Shown: positions 56,306 to 64,000 of the stretch, in pieces
How the letters are laid out: the number at the start of each line of letters is the position of its first letter
How positions within the stretch are numbered: the first letter of the stretch is position 1
Translations under genes and position numbers: made by a program
Assembly: GCF_902497785.1 (NCBI RefSeq)
Contig: NZ_CABVHK010000009.1
Span: 186,001 to 250,000 of the forward strand
Length of the DNA: 64,000 bases
Source: Pseudomonas fluorescens
GTDB taxonomy: Bacteria; Pseudomonadota; Gammaproteobacteria; Pseudomonadales; Pseudomonadaceae
Direction of reading: 5' to 3'
The notes under the pieces: model-generated
What the model saw: only the letters and a program-made list of their open reading frames with translations
Databases searched by the model: none
Told to the model about the DNA's origin: nothing

Positions 56306-59129
56306 TGAGGGCCTCCTTGATGCGGGCAGCAGTGATAGGCAGGTCGCGGACCCGTTTACCGATGGCATGCGCCACGGCGTTACCGATGGCGCCGACCACC
56401 GGGATCATCACCACTTCGGCAATGCCCTTCGACGGATCGCTCGGCGACAGCGGCGGCAGGATCTCGGCCGTCTGTTTCCACACCGCGACATGGCGCGCCA
56501 TCGGCAAGCGGTAGCGGTTGAAGTTCCAGTCCCCCTCCCCCGGTCCGCCTTCGTACAGTGGCATCTCTTCCATCAGCGCATGACCAATGCCCATGGCGAT
56601 ACCGCCTTCGAGCTGACCCTTGACCAACTCTTCCACCAGTACCCGACCGCACTCGACCCACGAGTGATGGTTGAGCACCTGCACTTCGGCCGTCCCTTTG
56701 TTGACTTTGAGTTCCACCAGCGTCGCGACCGGGCTGTAGTAAGTCACCGCCGCGTTGTTCAACTGCGTGTCCGGGTAGTGCACGTTCTGGCGGTCGAGCA
56801 GATGGAAACCGGCACTGTTCATCTGCGCCTTTTTCACGCTGGGCGCACCGTCGCCGTACTTCACCGCCAAGCTGTCGAGCGGCAGACGCTCGCGCACGCC
56901 ATCAATGCTGAATTCGGCTTCGGCCCAGCTCCAGCGGTTGAAACCGTGCACGGTCGCGCCGGTCACCAGCCCTTTTTCGTGAGCATGCCTGGCCAATTGT
57001 TCGAAGCTCAGCGGTTGCATGCCGTTGGCGGTGAGTTTGCCGTCGACCCAATGCGCATCCTCGCGACGCACCACATACGGGTTGGCCTGGCCGCCGTAAG
57101 GGCCCTGCCCCCAGATCTGCAACGCTGCCGGCCACAAGCCATGGTTGAAAAGCACGCGCGCCGCTTCTCGGGTGGCGTGGCTGAAGTAGTACGCGGAGTT
57201 GGTCGCCGAGGACGCCGAAGCCAGTTTGCCGACCCAGCGCGGGTTACGCAGGAAGTTGTCCTGCTCGGCCTGACTCATGATGTACGGGTTGCCGCCGGTG
57301 ATCAGCTGCAATTCCTTCCATTCGGTCTCGCCGGTCTTCACTTCAGTAGCCGGGCTGCCGAGGAAATCGGCCACCACCAGCGCTTGCGAAGTGGACATGC
57401 CGGTGCCGATTTCGATACCGATGTGGCGCAGGGTGATGTGCCCTTCAGCGGTGAATTCGATGCTCGCCATCGGCGCTTCGGAACCGGTGCCAAAATCTTT
57501 CTGGCAGATCGCGAAACCCACGCCGTACCAGTTATCCGGATCCTGGGCTTCGCGCTGTTGCTTGAGCACGTCGCGATTTTTCCAGACTTCGTTGACGGCC
57601 GCCTTGTCGAGAATCTCGTGCAGGCGCAAGGCACCCGCCGGCACCGCGCCCTGGGTATTTTTCATGCCTGAGAGCATGGCGTTTTTCTTGCGCAGGTCGA
57701 TGGCGTCGATACCGAGACGACCGGCAATTTCATCGATCATCATCTCGGTGGCGGCCATGCTTTGCAGCGTGCCGTAGCCGCGCATCGACCCGGCCTCGAC
57801 CGCACGCGAATGATAGGCGGTGACCTGCAGATCGTTCTGCGGCATGTAGTAAATCGACTGCGCGGCCGTGGCGCCCACCGCCGCCACCGACGGGCTGTAG
57901 TTGACGCGTCCGCCGCCGTCGACGCTCATCTCGGCGCGGAAAATCTTGAAGCTGTGATCGGTCTTGTCCACGGCCAGCTGGTAGCGGATGTCGAACGGGT
58001 GACGCTTGATGCCGCTCTGGAATTGCTCGTAGCGATCGTTGGCCAGGCGCACCGGCACACCGGCACCGTACAACGCCGCCAGCGCTGCGTAGTAGACGAA
58101 AATGTTGTGGTCTTTAGAGCCGTAGCCGACGGTGTAACCCGGGTGCATATTGAGGTTGGCCAGACCGAAACGCGACGGCGCGATCATCTTCGCGGTCTCG
58201 GTCGCGGTTTCCAGCGGGCACTGAGTGGCGACGACAAAATGCAGGGTCTTGGTCGCCGGGTCGTACCAGCCGTTGCCGTTGTCCGGCTCCATGGCTGCGG
58301 GTTCGATCGACGGGGTTTTGTAGCGCTCGTCGAACACCAGCCAGTTGTCTGGCGGGGCGTCGATCTGTTGTTTCATGCGCTCGGCGTAGAACAGGCCGCG
58401 CTCGGTCAGGTTGCCGTGCAGGTTCGGTTGCGAGTTCCACACCGGGCGACGGTTGCGCAGCATCGGGAACAGGATCGAGTCCTTGAGGCTGGCGAATTCG
58501 TCTTCATCCGCCGAGGTTGCACCGCCGACGCGCACGTAGCGAAAACTGCCGTAGGGGTCGCCTTCGTAGAACGGCGCCGTGTCGCCATAGCGAATGGCTT
58601 TGTCATTGAATTTGAGTTGGGCCTTGGCCTGGCGGAAGCGTTCGAAGTTGTTCCAGATCAGGATCGCCACCGGATGCCCGATGAACATCGGCACCTTGCC
58701 TTCGGGCAGCAGCGGATCAGGCGCGTGCTCTTCCGGGAACGCAATGCCGTCCTTCTCCAGGTCGGCGGCGGTAACGATGCGGTCGGGCTGCAAATCGGCT
58801 CCGAGCCACGACAGGTCGTAACCGGCGTAAATGCGGTCGGCCTTGATGGTTTTCAGCAGCATCGCGTGGCCCTGTTGCTGGGGCCAGCCCGGCATGTCCT
58901 TGGCGCGAATGTCGCGGGCAAACACTTTGCTGCCGCAGACTTTCGACAAGGCATCGTTACGCGAGCGCGCCTTGCCGTTGTTGCCAAGCCATTGCTCGGA
59001 CGGCACGGTCACGCTGTTTTCCATCAAGGCGGCCAGGGCCTGACTGCTAAGCGGCGTGAGCGTCACGCTCACACCCGCCACCAGCCCGCCCTGAAGGAAC
59101 GAGCGCCGGGATATATCACGGTTGGACAT
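56298..59129 (-). CDS. Molybdopterin-binding subunit, xanthine-oxidase family, Tat-exported
   Basis: 943 aa. The N-terminus carries a twin-arginine signal (ISRRSFLQGGLVAGVSVTLT). The body matches IorB-like large subunits: YERGVK-type loops are lacking, but the GTLQSMAATEMMIDEIAGRL segment, GIEIGTGMSTSQALVVADFL and the glutamate-containing KGIAEVVMIPVVGAIGNAVA near the C-terminus fit the Mo site. It probably oxidises aldehydes or N-heteroaromatics in the periplasm, but the substrate is not predictable. It leads the operon with 2Fe-2S, cytochrome c and xdhC. The large antisense frame is an artefact. Confidence 0.9.
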   Translation of the reverse strand: MSNRDISRRSFLQGGLVAGVSVTLTPLSSQALAALMENSVTVPSEQWLGNNGKARSRNDALSKVCGSKVFARDIRAKDMPGWPQQQGHAMLLKTIKADRIYAGYDLSWLGADLQPDRIVTAADLEKDGIAFPEEHAPDPLLPEGKVPMFIGHPVAILIWNNFERFRQAKAQLKFNDKAIRYGDTAPFYEGDPYGSFRYVRVGGATSADEDEFASLKDSILFPMLRNRRPVWNSQPNLHGNLTERGLFYAERMKQQIDAPPDNWLVFDERYKTPSIEPAAMEPDNGNGWYDPATKTLHFVVATQCPLETATETAKMIAPSRFGLANLNMHPGYTVGYGSKDHNIFVYYAALAALYGAGVPVRLANDRYEQFQSGIKRHPFDIRYQLAVDKTDHSFKIFRAEMSVDGGGRVNYSPSVAAVGATAAQSIYYMPQNDLQVTAYHSRAVEAGSMRGYGTLQSMAATEMMIDEIAGRLGIDAIDLRKKNAMLSGMKNTQGAVPAGALRLHEILDKAAVNEVWKNRDVLKQQREAQDPDNWYGVGFAICQKDFGTGSEAPMASIEFTAEGHITLRHIGIEIGTGMSTSQALVVADFLGSPATEVKTGETEWKELQLITGGNPYIMSQAEQDNFLRNPRWVGKLASASSATNSAYYFSHATREAARVLFNHGLWPAALQIWGQGPYGGQANPYVVRREDAHWVDGKLTANGMQPLSFEQLARHAHEKGLVTGATVHGFNRWSWAEAEFSIDGVRERLPLDSLAVKYGDGAPSVKKAQMNSAGFHLLDRQNVHYPDTQLNNAAVTYYSPVATLVELKVNKGTAEVQVLNHHSWVECGRVLVEELVKGQLEGGIAMGIGHALMEEMPLYEGGPGEGDWNFNRYRLPMARHVAVWKQTAEILPPLSPSDPSKGIAEVVMIPVVGAIGNAVAHAIGKRVRDLPITAARIKEALNA

Positions 59130-59485
59130 GGATCATCCTCTGGGCGGTTATAGGTCCGCCCTTCTGGTTATGTTCTGGAAATCTCGAGTCTTGCAGGAGC
59201 CCTTCTGGACGAATCAAAGGGCTGTGTTGACAGTGCAAAGCTGACCGAAAGGTTAACTTTATAGACTTCTGCACTTTTAGAAAACAACTGGTTACAAGTA
59301 TCTGACTAAAGAATCAGAAAATCTTGGTTTGCGCCGTGGCGGATTGGCAGTCTGAGCCTTGGGGCGGTGATGCTGATGTCGCCTTCGCGAGCAAGCTCGC
59401 TCCCACAGTTGATTTGCATGCAACTCCGGTCAAGTGTGGGAGCGAGCTTGCTCGCGAAGGCGTCAGTTCATTTCAAGGAGAGGCT
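59130..59485. other. Intergenic region with promoter of molybdenum hydroxylase operon
   Basis: 356 bases upstream of the hydroxylase operon and downstream of the TonB receptor gene. It is AT-rich near 59,240-59,320, suitable for a promoter, and contains the REP doublet at 59381-59461. No gene is seen. Confidence 0.6.
59381..59461. repeat. REP doublet (REPIN-like)
   Basis: GCCTTCGCGAGCAAGCTCGC at 59381 and its complement ending at 59461 flank about 29 bases. The two REPs are turned the opposite way from the pair at 53454. Confidence 0.92.
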
Positions 59486-61900
59486 TCAGAAATCAACGGT
59501 CGCCGACAGCAGGTAGGTGCGTGGCGTCGAGAGCGTCAAGCCTGGCTCACTGTCATCCGAGGCACCGGCGGAACTCCAGTAGCGTTTGTCCGCCACGTTC
59601 TCGATATTGGCGCGCAGGGTGATGTTCTTGTCCTCGACCTTGAACGCATAACGCGCGCCCACGTCGAAACGCTCCCAGGAATCGATTTCCTTATTGTTGG
59701 ACTGGTCCAGGTACTGCGAACTCGAATAGAGGCCGCGACTGGTCAGGGTCAGGCCCTGCACGGTCGGCACGTCCCACTCGGCGCCGAGGTTGACGTTGTA
59801 TTTGGGCGTGGCCGGCGCGCGGTTGCCGTCGAAGGTGCCGTTGGTGGTGTGGGTCAACTCGCTGTCGATGTACATCACGCCGCCAAGCAGGCGGAAACCG
59901 GCGAGCGGTTCACCGAACACGGTCACTTCCACACCGTCGTTCTGCCGCTTGCCGTTCGGGCCGAAGACCCGCGTCGTGGCGTTGGTTTCGTACGCTGGCT
60001 GCTTGATCCGGAACACCGCCGCCGTCACGGCGAACGCCCCCGCGTCATACTTGGCGCCGACCTCAACCTGGCGGCTGACGAATGTCGGGAAGATTTCGTC
60101 CTCGTTGATCGAGGTCGACGGTGCGATCTTGCCCTGGCTCAGGCCTTCCATGTAGTTGGCATACACCGACAGCTTATCGGTGGCCTTGAACAGAATGCCT
60201 CCCGACGGCGAGACTTTTTCCTCATCGTAGGCCGTGTCGCCTTTGACGTTGTCCGTCCAGTCATCGACCTTGACCCGCTGCCAGCGCGCACCCAGCGTCA
60301 GCAGCAGCCGATCGTCGAAGAAGCCCAGCGTGTCGGACAGCGCCACGCCGCTGAAGCGGTTCTCGGTGTAGACCTTCGAATCGAGTCGAGTCGGCCGGAC
60401 CGGCGTCGGTGTTTCCACCGGGTTGTAGAGGTTGCTGGGGGCCGCGGCATAACGGGCGCCGCCATTTTCGAAGTCCATGTAGAAATAGCTGGCCGCCAGG
60501 TTGACCTCATGGCTCACCGGGCCGGTATGAAACCAGTTACGCACCCCCGCCGTCGCCGTCCGGACATTTTCGTCGCGGGTGAAGTCACGCGGCTGCACGC
60601 TGAAATCACCGGCATTGTTGGTGACTGCAACGGCATGCCGCAGGAAGTCATGATTGCTTTTGCGCGCGCCGACACCGCCGTACAGCATCACCGAATCGCT
60701 GACATCGAATTCGCCGTTGACCGTGCCGAAGGTGTCGTTGGTGCTGGCCTTGCTCCAGGGCTGCGCATAGTTGTCGCGCACGTCGTTGGCATTTGGCACT
60801 TTCGCATTGGCACCGACCTGCACGCGCTCCTGCGGCGCATCGGTATCGCGCTCGGTGCGCCCGAAGTCAGTCGACAGGCGCAAACGCTCACCGCGAAAGT
60901 CCAGGCCCAGCACAGCCATCTCGCGATCGACATTCTGGTGATCCCATTCAGTGTCACCGGACTGCTTCACCCCGTTGAATCGAAGTCCGAACTTATTGTC
61001 CTCGCCGAAGCGTCTACCGATATCCACGGCGCCGCCGACCTGGCTGTCGGACGCGTAATTGCCGGTGAACGAAGTGATGGGCTTGTCAGTCGCGTGCTTG
61101 GGCACCACGTTGATCCCGCCACCGACGCTGCCCCGGGGCGAGATGCCGTTGATCAGCTGGCTCGGGCCCTTGATGATGTCGACGCGGTCGGCCATCTCCA
61201 TGTCGATGGTGTAAGTCGGCAGCACGCCGTAAAGACCGTTGAAGGCGACATCACTGTTGAACAGGCTGAAGCCGCGAATGGTGAACTGCTCGTAACGGCC
61301 GCCCGCCGGGTTGGTGGCGCGCACCGACGGATCGCTGGCGATCAGGTCGCCCAGAGTCCGCGCCTGCAAGTTCTGCACTGCCTCACTGGTGTAGGTGGTC
61401 ATGCTGAACGGCGTTTCCATGAAATCCTTCGAGCCCAGCAAACCTTGCGAACCACGGCGCGCCACCTGGCCACCGGCATACGCTTCGCCATCCGCCGAGC
61501 CGGTCGCGCCGAGAATCGACGTGGGGGCCAGTTGCAGGCTGCTTCCTTCCGGGGCCGGGGTCAGAATGTACGCTTGCTCGCCCACCGGTTGCAGTTGCAG
61601 GCCGGAACCCTTCAACAGTCGCGCAAAGCCCTCCTCGACCGCGAACTCACCGGAGAGACCGGAACTGCTGCGACCGCTGACCAGTGCCGGATCCACCGAA
61701 AGATTGACGCCCGACAGGCCGGCGAACCGGGTCAGCGCATCACTCAGGCTGCCGGCGGGCACCTGATACTGCCGGCGGCCAGTGTCCTCGGCCCAACTGG
61801 TGGTGACAAACATCGGACTGGCGCTCAAACCCAACAACAGGCTCAGGTGCAACAACGGACGCAGACGGAAGGAAGCCGGGCGTGGAAAGGCGGTGGGCAT
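59486..61900 (-). CDS. TonB-dependent siderophore receptor with signalling domain
   Basis: 804 aa from the ATG at 61900. Order: signal peptide (to about 37), STN signalling domain (about 45-105, YQVPAGSLSDALTRFAGLSG), plug (about 125-260, TTYTSEAVQNLQARTLGDLI) and a beta-barrel ending in LLSATVDF. The STN domain transmits ligand binding to FecR. It lies just downstream of the sigma factor and FecR genes, the standard cell-surface signalling set. Ligand unknown, likely a ferric siderophore. Confidence 0.93.
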   Translation of the reverse strand: MPTAFPRPASFRLRPLLHLSLLLGLSASPMFVTTSWAEDTGRRQYQVPAGSLSDALTRFAGLSGVNLSVDPALVSGRSSSGLSGEFAVEEGFARLLKGSGLQLQPVGEQAYILTPAPEGSSLQLAPTSILGATGSADGEAYAGGQVARRGSQGLLGSKDFMETPFSMTTYTSEAVQNLQARTLGDLIASDPSVRATNPAGGRYEQFTIRGFSLFNSDVAFNGLYGVLPTYTIDMEMADRVDIIKGPSQLINGISPRGSVGGGINVVPKHATDKPITSFTGNYASDSQVGGAVDIGRRFGEDNKFGLRFNGVKQSGDTEWDHQNVDREMAVLGLDFRGERLRLSTDFGRTERDTDAPQERVQVGANAKVPNANDVRDNYAQPWSKASTNDTFGTVNGEFDVSDSVMLYGGVGARKSNHDFLRHAVAVTNNAGDFSVQPRDFTRDENVRTATAGVRNWFHTGPVSHEVNLAASYFYMDFENGGARYAAAPSNLYNPVETPTPVRPTRLDSKVYTENRFSGVALSDTLGFFDDRLLLTLGARWQRVKVDDWTDNVKGDTAYDEEKVSPSGGILFKATDKLSVYANYMEGLSQGKIAPSTSINEDEIFPTFVSRQVEVGAKYDAGAFAVTAAVFRIKQPAYETNATTRVFGPNGKRQNDGVEVTVFGEPLAGFRLLGGVMYIDSELTHTTNGTFDGNRAPATPKYNVNLGAEWDVPTVQGLTLTSRGLYSSSQYLDQSNNKEIDSWERFDVGARYAFKVEDKNITLRANIENVADKRYWSSAGASDDSEPGLTLSTPRTYLLSATVDF

Positions 61901-61967
61901 TGAATTTACTCTCTTGATTCGTTCACATGCCTTGAATGACAAGCGAGTCGAAAAAAGGGGACAGGCT

Positions 61968-62912
61968 TCACACACTATTTTTGCGCGGCAGCAACGTGAC
62001 CCAGTAACGGGTTCGGGAATGCACCTCCAGCGGCAGGCTGGCCGCGAGCAATGCGAGGACGCGATCAGTGTCGTCCACACGGAAACTGCCGGTGACGCTC
62101 AGCGTTTCCAGCTCCGGCTCCCAACGCAGAACGCCGGGGCGGTACGCACTCAGCTCCCGGAGGAAATCGCCCAGCGGTTGATTGTTCGCCATCAGCACAC
62201 CTTCGCGCCAACCGGGAGCAAGCGCATCGAATGGCGTGATCGATCCGGCGCCTGAAACTTGCAGGCTGACCTGCTGACCTCCGCGCAACAGCAGGGCAGG
62301 CCCGTGCAGGGGTTGTACCGATACGGATCCGTTGAACACCGACACCCGGCAGCCGTGGGCATCCTGACGAACGCAGACTTCGCTTTGGCTGACGACGACA
62401 CTTGCGAACTTCGTGTGGATCGTCAGCGGCGACGTACCCGCCACCTTCAGCGACATTTCACCCTCTATCAACTTCAGCCGGCGGTTGTGCATATCCACAT
62501 CAACGGCGCTGGCGGTGTTGAGTTGCAAGGCACTGCCATCGCCGAGCTGCACCTTTTTGCGCTCGCCGGTGGCGGTGTGCAGGTCGGCACGCCAGACATC
62601 CAGCGGCAGTTGTCGGCTGATCAGCCAGGCCGTCGGCACCAGCGCCACCGCTCCCAACGCGCGCTTGAGCAACACGCGTCGCCCCTGATCCGGTCGATCC
62701 AGACTGCTCAGTGCCAGCGCCGAAGGCAGATCGGCGAAACGCTGGCGCAAGGCTTGAGCCTTCTGCCAGGCCTGCTCGTGACTGGCGCACGCATCGCGCC
62801 AACGCTGCAAATTAGCCCGATCCTGCTCATTGGCGCCGCCTGACTCCAGCAGCGCAAGCCACTGCGCGGCGGCACGGACTGCCTGCCGGGCATCGCTGGC
62901 CTGACTGTTCAC
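61968..62912 (-). CDS. FecR-type anti-sigma regulator
   Basis: 314 aa from the GTG at 62912, which overlaps the sigma-factor stop (GTGA); a TTG start 18 bases upstream is less likely. The N-terminal DUF4880 part includes WLALLESGGANEQDRANLQR and the WQKAQALRQRF segment; a helix at about 85-100 crosses the membrane, and the periplasmic FecR domain (about 110-210) includes KLIEGEMSLKVAGTSPLTIH. It relays the receptor signal to the sigma factor. Confidence 0.9.
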   Translation of the reverse strand: MNSQASDARQAVRAAAQWLALLESGGANEQDRANLQRWRDACASHEQAWQKAQALRQRFADLPSALALSSLDRPDQGRRVLLKRALGAVALVPTAWLISRQLPLDVWRADLHTATGERKKVQLGDGSALQLNTASAVDVDMHNRRLKLIEGEMSLKVAGTSPLTIHTKFASVVVSQSEVCVRQDAHGCRVSVFNGSVSVQPLHGPALLLRGGQQVSLQVSGAGSITPFDALAPGWREGVLMANNQPLGDFLRELSAYRPGVLRWEPELETLSVTGSFRVDDTDRVLALLAASLPLEVHSRTRYWVTLLPRKNSV

Positions 62913-63418
62913 AGGTCCACCAGCAGGCAATGCTCATAGGCTTGGGCCATGTAGCGTTTAATCGTGCGCTCGGACACCCGCAGACGCTCGGCGATTTGCT
63001 GGTAATTCAAGCCTTCGAGCTGACTCCACAGAAACGCCCGCCGCACTGCCCTAGGCAATCCATCAAGCAGTTCATCCAGGGCTTGCAGGGTTTCCAGCCA
63101 TAGCCAGCGCTGTTCAGGGGATGGCGCGCACGCTTCGGGCATCGACGCCAACGCGGCCAGATAGGCCTGTTCCAGGCTGCGGCGCTGGTAGAAATTACTC
63201 AGCAGGCGCTTGCCCACGGTCAGCAGATAGGCACGGGGCTCTTGCAGGTCGGCGATCCGCTGGGAGCTGGCGAGCAGACGCACGAACGTATCCTGGCTCA
63301 GGTCTGCGGCATCACAGCCGTTGCCAAGGCGTCTTCGCAACCAGTCTTCCAGCCAGCCACGGTGATCGCGGTACAGGTCGTGAAGGGTTTGCTCCTTCGG
63401 CATCGCTGCATCACTCAT
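62909..63418 (-). CDS. FecI-type ECF sigma factor
   Basis: 169 aa from the ATG at 63418. Region 2 is LYRDHRGWLEDWLRRRLGNG with DAADLSQDTFVRLLAS; region 4 is LDGLPRAVRRAFLWSQLEGL followed by NYQQIAERLRVSERTIKRYM. It transcribes the receptor gene when the siderophore is bound. A Fur-like box lies 28 to 46 bases upstream. Confidence 0.93.
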   Translation of the reverse strand: MSDAAMPKEQTLHDLYRDHRGWLEDWLRRRLGNGCDAADLSQDTFVRLLASSQRIADLQEPRAYLLTVGKRLLSNFYQRRSLEQAYLAALASMPEACAPSPEQRWLWLETLQALDELLDGLPRAVRRAFLWSQLEGLNYQQIAERLRVSERTIKRYMAQAYEHCLLVDL

Positions 63419-63445
63419 CTGGAAGCCCTGTGCCAAGGAGTTATC

Positions 63446-63464
63446 GTAAATGAGAGTGATTCTA
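63446..63464. promoter_or_regulatory. Fur-box-like site upstream of sigma factor
   Basis: The 19 bases agree with the consensus GATAATGATAATCATTATC at 12 positions. Location just before an iron-uptake sigma factor supports the call. Confidence 0.6.
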
Positions 63465-63539
63465 ATTAATGTTGATGCCGCGAAGGAAGCGCTTTCTGCG
63501 CCGACCGGGCAGAAAGGTGTGAATCGTGAAACCACCCCC

Positions 63540-63643
63540 CTGTAGGAGCGAGCTTGCTCGCGAAAAACGCCAACGATGACGCAGCACTTCTGTAAGCCCG
63601 CGCCGTCTGAACGTTTTTCGCGAGCAAGCTCGCTCCTACAGGG
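63540..63643. repeat. REP doublet with extended arms
   Basis: CTGTAGGAGCGAGCTTGCTC with CGCGAAAAACG follow on the left, and the exact complement ends near 63,643. Paired arms of more than 30 bases extend out through C- and G-runs. It lies upstream of the sigma factor, between it and the tRNA-Asp genes. Confidence 0.9.
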
Positions 63644-63683
63644 GGGCGGGGTTTCAGTTAGGGGAACGCTGAATCGCAGACAC

Positions 63684-63710
63684 AAAAAACCCCGGTCTTT
63701 CGACCAGGGT
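63684..63710 (-). terminator. Terminator of tRNA-Asp operon
   Basis: On the minus strand ACCCTGGTC pairs with GACCGGGGT (one G-U pair) around GAAA and is followed by six T. It lies 75 bases beyond the first tRNA-Asp. Confidence 0.85.
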
Positions 63711-63784
63711 CTTTGCTATCGACTCGAATAAGCCAGTGGCTTTCTTCGTAGCTTCAAGGCGTTCAGTGGGCCTTGAGGCAGATA

Positions 63785-63861
63785 TGGCGCAGCGGACGGG
63801 ACTCGAACCCGCGACCCCCGGCGTGACAGGCCGGTATTCTAACCGACTGAACTACCGCTGC
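63785..63861 (-). tRNA. tRNA-Asp(GTC)
   Basis: 77 bases with encoded CCA. The acceptor GCAGCGG pairs with CCGCTGC; the anticodon loop has TGTCAC giving GTC. An identical second gene begins at 63,956. Confidence 0.95.
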
Positions 63862-63955
63862 GTATCGCTTTGGACTTGCGTCCAGGTAACTCGTCTGACT
63901 GGAAAGCTTCGAGGCTTTTCAATCTCGAACCAGTTAAAAACTGACTCGGTAAATA

Positions 63956-64000
63956 TGGCGCAGCGGACGGGACTCGAACCCGCGACCCCCGGCGTGACAG
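63956..64000 (-). tRNA. tRNA-Asp(GTC), cut by window edge
   Basis: The last 45 bases of a tRNA identical to the copy at 63785-63861, including the CCA end and the GTC anticodon region at the window edge. The two genes are separated by 94 bases and probably share a transcript. Confidence 0.9.

Noticed and set aside
57762..59153. 463-codon plus-strand open frame
   Set aside because: Antisense to the molybdopterin subunit.
59324..61903. 859-codon plus-strand open frame
   Set aside because: Antisense shadow of the TonB-dependent receptor; its start lies in the REP doublet.
53454..63643. Repeats considered as a CRISPR array
   Set aside because: They are three separate paired REP palindromes kilobases apart, not regularly spaced repeats, and no cas genes are seen.

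Overview
The window is a Pseudomonas chromosome segment, most likely of the P. fluorescens group. Support for this comes from the thrS-infC-rpmI-rplT-pheS-pheT-ihfA-merR-tRNA-Pro block, an rsmE-type csrA paralogue, a periplasmic glutaminase-asparaginase, and REP doublets of the GTGGGAGCGAGCTTGCTCGC type. No database search was run; family names are recognised from motifs and gene order.

Positions 1-25,970 are accessory DNA. From 1 to 6.6 kb there is a small catabolic-looking module: two paralogous MpaB/DUF2236-type oxygenases (one cut by the window edge), a PucR-type regulator between them, a MetA/SphA-type outer-membrane channel and a chemoreceptor. From 6.9 to 23.1 kb there is a PFGI-1/ICEclc-class integrative conjugative element (alpA, parA, parB, DUF2857, STY4528-type, PFL_4669-type, DUF3158, ssb, then PFL_4704, 4705, lipoprotein, TraC/VirB4-type ATPase, TraU-type, PFL_4711-type). 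The element is a relic. One deletion fuses ssb out of frame to the 3' part of the PFL_4704-type gene (about 14.32 kb), and a second fuses the PFL_4711-type gene to the 3' side of an inverted helicase gene (about 23.09 kb). No relaxase, coupling protein or integrase is left in the window. A zeta-type toxin-antitoxin pair and an XRE regulator sit inside the transfer block. The element abuts the 3' end of tRNA-Pro(GGG).

From 26 to 47.5 kb the content is conserved core. It holds the translation operon (with an infC that starts at ATT inside the thrS stop), a cold-shock gene, a ribose operon rbsBACRKD ending in a secreted nucleoside hydrolase, ansB with an ANR-like site, DUF1654, endA, a SPOR lipoprotein and rsmE. 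From 47.6 to 52 kb there is a second small island: a GtrA/GtrB/large membrane-protein glycan-modification cluster, a decayed tyrosine recombinase, and a tRNA-Val(GAC) with an acceptor-stem mismatch.

From 52 to 64 kb lie an FAD amine oxidase, a molybdenum hydroxylase operon (Tat-exported large subunit, 2Fe-2S subunit, triheme cytochrome c, XdhC), a FecI/FecR/FecA-type iron-uptake signalling set with a Fur-like site, three REP doublets and two tandem tRNA-Asp genes.

The observation I rate highest is that the same 11-mer (ACTGCAATACC) occurs in the pucR/oxygenase divergent promoter, in the second oxygenase promoter, and inside a double palindrome in front of alpA. This suggests one operator family linking the catabolic module and the mobile-element control region.
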